Source: Anaeromyxobacter sp. RBG_16_69_14 (GTDB lineage: Bacteria > Myxococcota > Myxococcia > Myxococcales > Anaeromyxobacteraceae). Taken from it: a stretch of 35,668 bases of DNA. Location: assembly GCA_001768075.1 (NCBI GenBank), contig MEMX01000122.1, positions 107,537 through 143,204 of the forward strand, read 5' to 3'. Positions 1 through 8,255 of the stretch are shown here, piece after piece. How positions within the stretch are numbered: position 1 is the first letter of the stretch; each line of letters opens with the position of its first letter. Made by a program: the position numbers and the translations under genes. Below the pieces are notes generated by a model, which worked only from the letters and a program-made list of their open reading frames with translations, was not told the origin of the DNA and did not search any database.

Positions 1-101
1 CAAAGTGCGGATGTCCATGCTCGGCGGTCCGACCCGCACGAAGGGCGCCCTTGCCGCCGCGCTGTGGATGTCCGGACCTCCGGTTATGTCTCTCACACGC
101 C

Positions 102-1145
102 ATGGCCGTTGCGCTCGACACCGCGTTCGTGAAGGAGGCATCCCTCGCGATCGGGTTCCACAAGGTGGGCGTCGCCCGCGCCGCGGCGCTCGATCCAGCG
201 CCGCTCGATCGCATGCTCGCCTCGGGCTGGGATGCCGACATGACCTGGCTGCGCGCGACGCGGGCGCAGCGACTCGACCCGGCGCGGCTCCTCCCCGGTG
301 CGCGAAGCGTCGTGGCGCTGGCGCTCTCGTACCTGGAGGGCGATCTCGCGACGCGCGAGCCGGCCGAGGCGAGGGTGGCGCGCTACGCCCGCGGCCGCGA
401 CTACCACGCGGTCATGAAACGGAAGCTCAAGGCGCTGGTGGCGCGCCTGCGCGAGCGCGATCCGGGGATAGGTACCTTCGCCAGCGCCGACGTCGCGCCG
501 GTGATGGAGAAGGCCTGGGCGCAGCGAGCGGGCCTCGGCTGGGTGGGCAAGAACGGCTGCCTCATCACGACCGATCTCGGGAGCTGGGTGCTCCTCGCGA
601 CCGTGATCCTCGACCGCGAGCTGGAGCCCGACGCGCCGCACAAGGAGCACTGCGGCTCCTGCGCGGAGTGCCTCTCGGCTTGTCCTACCGCCGCCCTCGT
701 CTCGCCTGGATTCGTGGACGCGCGCCGCTGCATCTCCTTCCAGACCATTGAACGGCGGGGATCCATCCCACAGGAGGTGGCCGAGCGCCTCGGCCCCTGG
801 GCGTTCGGTTGCGACGACTGCCAGACCGTCTGCCCCTGGAACCGGGCGCCTGCCGCGCGCTGCGACCCGGAGCTCTCGGCCCGCCCTGGGCAGCGCGGCC
901 TCGACCTCGACGCGCTGCTGACGCTCACGCTCGAGCAGTACCAGCGCCGCTTCTACGGGACCGCGCTGGCGCGCTCCCGCTACGAGGGGCTGCTGCGCAA
1001 CGCTGTCCTCGCCGCAGGGCACGCAGGCGATGCGCGCCGGCTCCCGGCCGTCCGTGCGCACCTCGACAGCCCGTTCGAAGGCGTGCGCCAGGCGGCGTGC
1101 TGGGCGGTGACGCGGCTCGAGCGTGCGAGCCCGACGGCCCCCTGA
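102..1145 (+). CDS. queG: Epoxyqueuosine reductase QueG
   Basis: Translation MAVALDTAFVKEASLAIGFHKVGVARA...; ferredoxin-like clusters CGSCAECLSACPTAAL and CDDCQTVCPWNR; RRCISFQTIERRGSIP is typical of QueG. Start placed at the internal ATG 102. Confidence 0.95.
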   Translation: MAVALDTAFVKEASLAIGFHKVGVARAAALDPAPLDRMLASGWDADMTWLRATRAQRLDPARLLPGARSVVALALSYLEGDLATREPAEARVARYARGRDYHAVMKRKLKALVARLRERDPGIGTFASADVAPVMEKAWAQRAGLGWVGKNGCLITTDLGSWVLLATVILDRELEPDAPHKEHCGSCAECLSACPTAALVSPGFVDARRCISFQTIERRGSIPQEVAERLGPWAFGCDDCQTVCPWNRAPAARCDPELSARPGQRGLDLDALLTLTLEQYQRRFYGTALARSRYEGLLRNAVLAAGHAGDARRLPAVRAHLDSPFEGVRQAACWAVTRLERASPTAP

Positions 1146-1199
1146 CAGCCCCTGCAGAAAACAGCTGCAGGAGGCGAGGCCGCGTCCTAACGTAGCCCG

Positions 1200-2114
1200 A
1201 TGAATTCTCTCTCCGACAGGCTTGACGCGGCCCGCTCCGGTGCCGCCGTCGGTCCGGTGCTCTCGCGCGGGCTGCTCCGCGTGACCGGCAAGGACCGGCA
1301 GGACTACTTGCACCGCATGTGCACCCAGCGGGTGAACGGGCTCGCCCCTGGCGCCGCGGTGCACGTCGCTTTTCTGAACGTGAAAGGCCACGTCCTGGCC
1401 GAGGGCGTGCTCGCCCTGCGGGAGGAGGACGTGTTGCTCGACGTCGATCCGCGGGCGGCCGAGCCACTTCGGGCCCACCTCGCGAAGTACGTCATCATGG
1501 ACGAGGTGGAAATCGAAGACGTGTCGCCGGTCTGGCGCGTCGTCCCGGCGTTCGGCCCGGCCGGGGTGAAGGGCGCGCGCCTCCACGCGTCCGGCGCCAG
1601 CGCGTGGGAGAACCCGCGCCGCGGTGCCCCCGCGCTGGACGTGCTTCTCGCGGCCGACTCGGCGGAGCCTTTTCGGGCGGAGCTCGTCGCCACCGGCGCG
1701 ACGCCGCTCTCGGAGGACGACCTCGAGGCCCTGCGCGTGCTCGCTTCCGTGCCACGCTTCGGGGCGGACGTGGACGAGAGCCGGCTGCCGATGGAGGCGG
1801 CGCTCGTCGCCACCGCGATCAGCTTCGACAAGGGGTGCTACATCGGGCAGGAGGTGGTCCTGCGCGGCACCTTTCGCGGCCAGGTCCAGAGGGGTCTCGT
1901 CCAGCTCGAGCTGCCCGCGGGTGCCATGCCGGGCGCTCGCCTCGCGGCGGGCGGGCAGGATGTGGGCGTGGTGACGAGCGCGGTCGACACGCCCGAGGGC
2001 CGCCTGGGCCTCGGCTACCTGCGCCGCGCCCACTGGAAGGAAGGGGAGCGCCTCGCTGTCACGGGAGGCGAAGCGGTGGTGCGGAAGGTGCTGGTGGTGG
2101 AGAAGGATCGCTAG
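1200..2114 (+). CDS. ygfZ: YgfZ/GcvT-like folate-binding protein
   Basis: Signature KGCYIGQEVVLRGTFRGQVQRGL (K-G-C-Y-x-G-Q-E), aminomethyltransferase-like fold sequence. Confidence 0.9.
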   Translation: MNSLSDRLDAARSGAAVGPVLSRGLLRVTGKDRQDYLHRMCTQRVNGLAPGAAVHVAFLNVKGHVLAEGVLALREEDVLLDVDPRAAEPLRAHLAKYVIMDEVEIEDVSPVWRVVPAFGPAGVKGARLHASGASAWENPRRGAPALDVLLAADSAEPFRAELVATGATPLSEDDLEALRVLASVPRFGADVDESRLPMEAALVATAISFDKGCYIGQEVVLRGTFRGQVQRGLVQLELPAGAMPGARLAAGGQDVGVVTSAVDTPEGRLGLGYLRRAHWKEGERLAVTGGEAVVRKVLVVEKDR

Positions 2115-2361
2115 ACTGGCGCAACCGCGTGGTGGCGCTCTTCGACCGCGAGTGGGCGATGCGCACGGCCGAGGAGCTCCACCCGGAGCTGGCCCTCGCC
2201 GAGGCCGCCACCGGGATCGCCGTCCGCAGCCTGATCCGGGGGGGGCCTGGCGGGCGCGTGTACAGGGGGCGTCCGCGCGCGACCGCGTTGCGGTGGGTAG
2301 CCGCTCCGGACATAAAGGAGGGTGCCGCCCGACGGGCGGAACTCGCACACCGGAGCCCACC

Positions 2362-2565
2362 ATGAAGCGCTTCGTTCACGCCTTCTCCGCCATCGCACTG
2401 ATCGCCGTCGCCACCCCGGCGCTGCCCTGCGATTCCATGAAGTCCAAGACCACCGCGGAGAAGGCGGACTCCGCGGCCAAGAAGCAGGCGGTCGCGAAGT
2501 CGGACGCCACGAAGGCCGACCCCAAGGCGAAGGCGGCCCCCAAGGCGCCGACCGCGGCGAACTGA
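2362..2565 (+). CDS. Small secreted Lys/Ala-rich hypothetical protein
   Basis: MKRFVHAFSAIALIAVATPALPCDSMKSKTTAEKADSAAKKQ...; signal peptide then Lys/Ala-rich tail. Confidence 0.55.
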   Translation: MKRFVHAFSAIALIAVATPALPCDSMKSKTTAEKADSAAKKQAVAKSDATKADPKAKAAPKAPTAAN

Positions 2566-2588
2566 CCAGGATGCGCGGCTGCTCGAGT

Positions 2589-2915
2589 TCATCCAGGCTG
2601 GGACGCAGTACGCCGCCCAGGGCGCGCCTGTGACGCACTGAACGACCCCTCCTGGACGAACTTGTCCGTCAGGTTGGGGTCATCTTCGATCGGCCCGGTC
2701 GGCTCGACGATGTAGATCCTGCCCGGCCCGTCACCGACCGCCAGCTCAGCTCCCCAGGTGGCTGCGTCCAACGTGGCGGTCAGGTACACGTAGGCCGCCT
2801 TCTTCTTCTTGCCGAAGTTGGAGTTGCGGCCGGCCTCGATCAGGTCGCCCGGCCTCAGATCAGCCTTCGTGCCGTGGAAGTACTGCTGCGAGCCCTGATC
2901 GTCGATGACAGCCAT
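2589..2915 (-). pseudogene. arr: C-terminally truncated rifampin ADP-ribosyltransferase (Arr) remnant
   Basis: YFHGTKADLRPGDLIEAG...YVYLTATLDAATWGAELAVGDGPGRIYIVEPTGPIEDDPNLTDK matches the Arr N-terminal half; the expected continuation (KFPGNPTxSYR...) is missing and replaced by unrelated residues. Confidence 0.75.
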
Positions 2916-3024
2916 CGGGCCTAGTTTCGGATGTGCTGCCGCCGTCAGCAAGGGTCGAGATCGGCGCGCGTGTCCTCGGGTGACCTGTGTGCTCAGCCGC
3001 CTCCGCAGGTACAATGCGCCCGTC

Positions 3025-3399
3025 ATGGCCAAAGCCAAGCGCGCCCGAACGACGGGCAGCAATCCGGCGAGCATCGACGCCTACCTCGCCACCGTCACGG
3101 GTGAGCGTTGCGTCGCGCTGGACCGGCTGAGGAAGGCGATCAAGTCCATCGTGCCCGGCGCCGTTGAGTGCATCAGCTACGGGATGCCGGCCTTTCGGGT
3201 TGATGGCCGGGTGGTGGCAGGCTTCCTGGCCACCGCGAAGGGTTGCTCGTACTACCCCTTCAGCGGATCGACGCTGGCGGCGTTGGCCGCTGATCTCGAT
3301 GGCTACAAACAGACCCCTGGCTCCTTGCACTTCGATCCCGAGGCGCCGCTGCCGCTGCGCCTGGTGCGTAAGCTGATCAAGACGCGCCTCGCCGAATGA
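3025..3399 (+). CDS. DUF1801 family protein
   Basis: ASIDAYLATVTGERCVALDRLRKAIKSIVPGAVECISYGMPAFRVDGRVVAGFLATAKGCSYYPFSG.. typical DUF1801. Confidence 0.85.
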   Translation: MAKAKRARTTGSNPASIDAYLATVTGERCVALDRLRKAIKSIVPGAVECISYGMPAFRVDGRVVAGFLATAKGCSYYPFSGSTLAALAADLDGYKQTPGSLHFDPEAPLPLRLVRKLIKTRLAE

Positions 3400-3643
3400 G
3401 GCCCGTCACCGGCCGCGCGAAGAACGCGGTCGCGAAGGTCCACCGACCAAGCGGTGGGGACCGCTACCCGGGGAAGGTGGGCTTCGACGCCGAGCGCACC
3501 GGACGTGGCGGGCGTCCAAGGCGGTGCTACGCCTGCACGCTCCCGCGCCGCCCGATCAGAGCCCGAACAACTCCCTCGGCTTGGGCGTGCACCCCAGTCG
3601 GCCGGCTGTCAGACCCACGCGTACAATATCCGCCGAATTCAAG

Positions 3644-3709
3644 ATGGCACGGCCCATGAAAAAGGCGAAGCAGGGCGAGCTCGAGTTTCGATCCTGGGGC
3701 GGGAGACGC
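3644..3709 (+). pseudogene. 5' remnant of an IS200-like/REP-associated tyrosine transposase (RAYT)
   Basis: MARPMKKAKQGELEFRSWGGRR resembles the N-terminus (…GELxFRxWGGRRKGAGRKP…) of this transposase family; reading then diverges. Confidence 0.5.
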
Positions 3710-4134
3710 GCGGGGACGTCGGCGACAGCCTTGGTCCGCCGAGCACGCCGAGCACACCGAGCACGACCATCCCGAGCGCGGCCGAGCGGGGGCTGCCCGC
3801 TGCGCGAAGCCGGCCCAGATTCCGATCGAGTATGGGCCGGAGTGCGGCCGCGATCTAACCGCCGGGGCTCGGGGTGTGTTGCCATCGGACAGGTCGTCGT
3901 GGTCGTCGGGTTGATGGCGTCCGGCGACCTACTGCTAGGCGCTTGCGAATCCGACGAGATGGCAGCATTCGCGGAGTGCATGGCGGAAAAGCTCGCAGAG
4001 CATGAGTACTCGGAGCTGCACCCCAACAACGGGTAAAACCTTAGCTCGGGGCTGGACCCCCAGCGGCCGCGAGCTGAACCCTGGCCCAGGCGGATCAAGT
4101 GGCGCGTCGGGCTCATAACCCTTCGGCGGCGCTC

Positions 4135-4701
4135 TCAGCGTGATCCACTTCCAGCTACCTTGGTGAGCACCGCTGCGACGAAGTCGGGAACGACTCGAGC
4201 AAGCCGCTCAAGGAGCCTGTCGAACGTCACCGGCGGCCTCGTGAGATCGGTGGCCTGTCCACGAAGCATGCTGACGAATGCGTCCGGGTCGAGGTCGAAG
4301 AGGTTGCACAGGAACTCGTCCGGCGACTGCGCCTCGATGCCTTCGGGCAAAGGAGAGAAGTCCTTGAGGTTCGAGGTCGTGATCACCTGAGCGCCAGCCT
4401 TCACGGCCGCAGCGACGACGTGGCGATCCTTCTCATCGTTTCGCATCACGCTCACGAGTGAGCGGTAACCCGTGACTTCCGCTTCCGGAAAGAACCTCTC
4501 CATCGTGGCGCGCAGCCGCGCGGCCTTGTCGCTCGACATCGTGCCCGTCGACACGAGGTTGCGCTCCATCTCGTCCAGGATCTCGGCGCTCCATCGCAGC
4601 TGATAGAAGCCCGCCGCCGCGGCGCGCAGCATCGTGTCCCGGAGCGTGAGCGGGAAGAGAACGTTCGCGTCCAGAACGACGACGAAGGCCGCTGGGACCA
4701 T
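4135..4701 (-). CDS. PIN-domain protein, probable type II toxin
   Basis: VVLDANVLFPLTLRDTMLRAA...ILDEMERNL...DEKDRHVVAAAVKAGAQVITTSNLKDF: PIN acidic residue pattern; adjacent to an HTH protein. Confidence 0.85.
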   Translation of the reverse strand: MVPAAFVVVLDANVLFPLTLRDTMLRAAAAGFYQLRWSAEILDEMERNLVSTGTMSSDKAARLRATMERFFPEAEVTGYRSLVSVMRNDEKDRHVVAAAVKAGAQVITTSNLKDFSPLPEGIEAQSPDEFLCNLFDLDPDAFVSMLRGQATDLTRPPVTFDRLLERLARVVPDFVAAVLTKVAGSGSR

Positions 4702-4731
4702 GGAGCCTCGCGCCCTTAGGCCCCCTCCCTG

Positions 4732-5235
4732 CTACTCCTCGGAATCGTACCCGCCGAACTCCTCCGTCAGCCGGGAGAGCTCTCGAAGCCCTGCGCGTCG
4801 ATCCTTGTCGCGCCTCTCCTTGAACTCGAGCACGTCGTCGATCCGCAGTCGACGGTGCTTGCCCGTCTTCCGAAATGGGATGCGGCCCTCGTCGAGGAGT
4901 CGCACGAGGTACTGGCGAGACACGTTCAGAAGATCGGCCGCTTGCTGGGTCGTGACTTCCTTCCCAACCGGCACGATGGTGATCGAGTCACCTCGCGCCA
5001 TGACCTCAGCCACGCGTTCGAGCATGTAGAAGACCGACTCGGGGATGGGGATCGTCTTCCCCTTCGAATCCACGAGTTGGCACCTTGGCGCTCGCCGTTT
5101 CGCCGTCGATGGCTGAACCATGTCCTCGATCGCCTTGAACAGCGCAGCAATCTGGTTCTGCTCCTCGCGCGGAGCCGCGACAGGCGTCATCCGGCGGATC
5201 AGGCCTTCCATCGTGTGGTTGGCTGCAGTGGTCAT
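4732..5235 (-). CDS. Excisionase-type HTH DNA-binding protein, probable antitoxin
   Basis: VTTQQAADLLNVSRQYLVRLLDEGRIPFRKTGKHRRLRIDDVLEFKERRD (MerR/excisionase-like HTH), 30 bp upstream of the PIN gene. Confidence 0.85.
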   Translation of the reverse strand: MTTAANHTMEGLIRRMTPVAAPREEQNQIAALFKAIEDMVQPSTAKRRAPRCQLVDSKGKTIPIPESVFYMLERVAEVMARGDSITIVPVGKEVTTQQAADLLNVSRQYLVRLLDEGRIPFRKTGKHRRLRIDDVLEFKERRDKDRRAGLRELSRLTEEFGGYDSEE

Positions 5236-5662
5236 GGCGGAAGCTTAACCATTAATCGACCCAGACGCAACCCAGGACGACCCAACCGCAACACCGTCCT
5301 CGCCGCCGGACATCTGGACGTCCAGGCGCTCAGAGGCCCCGGGGAGGCAACCGGGTCCCGGGGGCAGTTCTGGCGTCCTCTGCAGCCGTGTCAGGCGTTG
5401 GATTCGAGGGGAACCGGGTCCGCCCCGCGCACCGGCATATCCTCGCCGCCATATGCCTGCGGCATGAGCGGCCGCGGATCATCGACCTGTCCCATCATCG
5501 CGCTCCAGACGATGCGCAGGTCGGGTCCGCCGCGCCCAGCGGCACCGCTATCTCACGTCGCATCACATGGCCCTCCCTACGCTCCGATGCCGACTACCCG
5601 GCTGACGTGCTACCACGCGATCTCGTCGATCCGTGCAGCCTCGTCTCCGGCAGTGGGAGCAC

Positions 5663-6700
5663 ATGCGATCGTTTGTAGGTGCAGGCCTGTTGCTGTGTCT
5701 CGGGCTCGCCGCGTGCGGCAGCTCGTCGAGCAGATCCTCGGACATCACGCTCGGCGGCCGTCCGGTCGCCCCGCCCTCCCCCTCGTGCTCCGCCGCCGCT
5801 GGCGGGAGCGCGGAGGTGGAGGAGCCCGGTTCCCCGGTTGCGCTCTCGGCCTCGGCGGACGAGGGGTGGCTCGCCTCGGCCGCCGTGGCGGATCTCGACG
5901 GCGACGGTACCCCGAGATCGTCGTCGCCCGCGAGGGCCGCGTCGCCGTGTTCCACGCGGACGGCAGCGTGGTCTGGCAGGCCCGCGTCCAGGGACGCATC
6001 TGGGCCTCGCCGGTGGTGGCGGACATCGTCCCCGCGAGCCAGGGCCTCGAGGTAGCCGTCGCCGCTCGAGGGGTGCTGCACGTCTACACCGCCGGTGGCA
6101 GCGAAGCGTCCGGGTTCCCGGTCAGCTGGCGCGACGAGCTCCGCGCCCTGGCCGTGGGCGACATCGACGGCGACGGGGAGCTGGAGCTGGTGGCCGTCAC
6201 CACCAGCGACCTGGACGCGAACGGCCAGACCGACATCCTCATCGCGTGGAAGAGCGATGGCCGGGTCGTGCCCGGCTTCCCGTCGAACACGACTGGCCAC
6301 TCCGGCTGCGACGACGCCTGCTACGTGCACGCCGGCTTCGACCAGACCCTGGCGCTCGGCGATGTGAACGGGGATGGCGTCGTCGACATCTTCGCCCTCC
6401 AGCGACGGCGCGCCCGAGATCGTGTTCTCGAGTTACTCGACTGCCGAGGCCCAGAGCCATCTCTTCGTGCTCGACGGCGGCGGCAACCAGCTCTTCAAGA
6501 TCCCCCTGCCCGGACGCGGCTCCATGGCCGTGCCCACGGTGGCGAACGCGGATGCGGATCCCGGGCTGGAGATCGTCGTCCCCCTCAAGGATGAGGGCGG
6601 ACCGCTGGCGCTCGTCTTCCAGGTGGACGGGTCGAGGGAGAACTGCCTACCCTGGCCCACCGGGCGCGCGAACCTGCACCGCAACGGCTACGTCCCGTAG
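5663..6700 (+). pseudogene. FG-GAP/VCBS-repeat surface lipoprotein, frameshifted
   Basis: MRSFVGAGLLLCLGLAACGSS... then ADLDGDGTP | PEIVVAREGRVAVFHADGS...GDVNGDGVVDIFA | SDGAPEIVFSSYSTAEAQSHLFVLDGGG... spread over three frames. Confidence 0.75.
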
Positions 6701-6718
6701 CCTGACGGATACATACGA

Positions 6719-8245
6719 TCAAAGGCCGAGGCGCAGCGCGATCCCGGCATCCACCAGAGGCGTGCCCACGGCGATGGCGGGGATGACGGTGCCGTTGATG
6801 TTCTGGGAGGGCACATCGAGGGAGAGGCGGAACTCGCCGTCGTACGTGCCGAGATGGCCTTGCGCGTAGAACTCCACCGTGAGGTAGGTCAGGAACGTCA
6901 CGGACCAGTCGAAGCGCGCGAGCACGCTTCGATCGGACGCGTTGGTGATGCCGGTGAGGGTGAAGGTATGGCGGTCCCACGAACCCGGCTTGGGCAAGGA
7001 CAGATACGCCGCCGCATAGTGCCGTCCGAGATAGAAGGGCGTGAACGCGTTGTTGACGACGAGCACCGGATAGAGCCCCCGCTCGGCGAACCGGTAGCCG
7101 TTCGAGTTGTAGAGGTACTCGAAGCCCAGCGTGAACGTGTCGTTGTCGGAGTACTTGTGCGACCACTCGACGCCTCCCACCGCCGACGGCCGCATGCCGG
7201 ACGGCGCGTACGTCTGGAAGGACGCTGCCGTCCCGCGGTAGAGCGTCACGTCGGAGGAGGTCCGGAGAGACAGCTCTCCGCGCAAGTCGAACTCCCAGAT
7301 TCCGCCGGTCAGGTCGACGCCGAAGCGCGGGCGGATCCCTCGCTGCGCCAGGGCGTCGACGCCGAGCTGCCAGGAGCCGAGTGCGATCTCGGCGCGCGCG
7401 CCGCCTCCCACCCCGCCGATCTGGTTCGAGGTCTGTCCCTGGGTCGTGGTCGTGCTGGTCGCGCCGGCCGGGGTGGTCGTGGACACGCTCGTCACGAAGA
7501 CCGAAGTCGCCTGCGTGACGAGCGGCTCGAAGACGGCGACGGCGGAGAAGTTCCAGCCTAGCCTCTCCCACGGGAGCTGCACGCGCGCCATGTAGGTCCC
7601 GGTGCGCTCGTCGAGCAGGGCCAGGGGGTCGCGGCGGACGGCGTGGAGATAGTCGGTGGGGTTCCAATAATGGCCCACGCCCCACTTCACGTGCTGTCGG
7701 CCGAGCGTCACGAAAGCGGTCCGCCCCACGTCGAAGGTCAGCCAGAGCTGGTCCAGGAGGACGTGCGGGTTCGGGGACGACGCGGAGCCGGAGAGTGGGC
7801 TGCTCGCGCTCGAGGTGAGAGTAGGGTCGAAGAACATCCGCCCCAGGACGAACCCCCGTACGCGATCGAGCGGCCGCGCGTCGAGATAGAGATCGGTCAC
7901 CGACGGCATGGAGAGGTCCCATCGCGACGGCGGCGCGTGTTCCCGCGAGTAGAGATTCGAGCGCAGGTACAGGAGGCCGCCGATCTTCAGCGGGTCCTCG
8001 GTCTTGAAGAGCGTCCCCATCAGTCGCTCTTCCGTGCTCGCCTCGGATCCCTGTGGGATCTCCGCCTTCGAAGCCGGCGGTTCTTGCTGGGCGGGCGACT
8101 CTGGCTGGCCTGTCGGCGCCTCTCGGGGGACTTCATCGGCGGGCTTGCCGAACATGTCCTCGTCGGTGGGTCGCTCGGGCTCTTGAGCGAGGGTCCTCGA
8201 GGCGGCGATGAGCAGGGAGAGCGCGACAGCGCGACCGTGGATCAT
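6719..8245 (-). CDS. Outer-membrane beta-barrel (porin-like) protein
   Basis: Signal peptide MIHGRAVALSLLIAASRTLAQ; alternating aromatic/hydrophobic strands; ...LGRQHVKWGVGHYWNPTDYLHAVRRDPLALLDERTG; C-terminal ...VDAGIALRLGL. Confidence 0.7.
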   Translation of the reverse strand: MIHGRAVALSLLIAASRTLAQEPERPTDEDMFGKPADEVPREAPTGQPESPAQQEPPASKAEIPQGSEASTEERLMGTLFKTEDPLKIGGLLYLRSNLYSREHAPPSRWDLSMPSVTDLYLDARPLDRVRGFVLGRMFFDPTLTSSASSPLSGSASSPNPHVLLDQLWLTFDVGRTAFVTLGRQHVKWGVGHYWNPTDYLHAVRRDPLALLDERTGTYMARVQLPWERLGWNFSAVAVFEPLVTQATSVFVTSVSTTTPAGATSTTTTQGQTSNQIGGVGGGARAEIALGSWQLGVDALAQRGIRPRFGVDLTGGIWEFDLRGELSLRTSSDVTLYRGTAASFQTYAPSGMRPSAVGGVEWSHKYSDNDTFTLGFEYLYNSNGYRFAERGLYPVLVVNNAFTPFYLGRHYAAAYLSLPKPGSWDRHTFTLTGITNASDRSVLARFDWSVTFLTYLTVEFYAQGHLGTYDGEFRLSLDVPSQNINGTVIPAIAVGTPLVDAGIALRLGL

Positions 8246-8255
8246 GGAGTGATGG

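Noticed and set aside
93-2363. 756-aa minus-strand ORF opposite queG/ygfZ
   Set aside because: Antisense high-GC shadow ORF; Arg/His/Ala-rich with no family signature, while the plus strand has two clear protein families.
3734-3770. Short gagcac(g/a)cc repeats
   Set aside because: About three 9-bp units in degenerate non-coding sequence; too short to interpret.
3906-4036. Possible small lipoprotein MASGDLLLGACESDEMAAFAECMAEKLAEHEYSELHPNNG
   Set aside because: Lipobox-like LLLGAC but no convincing start or signal peptide; located in a patch of gene remnants.
6585-7922. 445-aa minus-strand ORF overlapping the beta-barrel gene
   Set aside because: Arg/Pro-rich out-of-frame shadow of 6719-8245.
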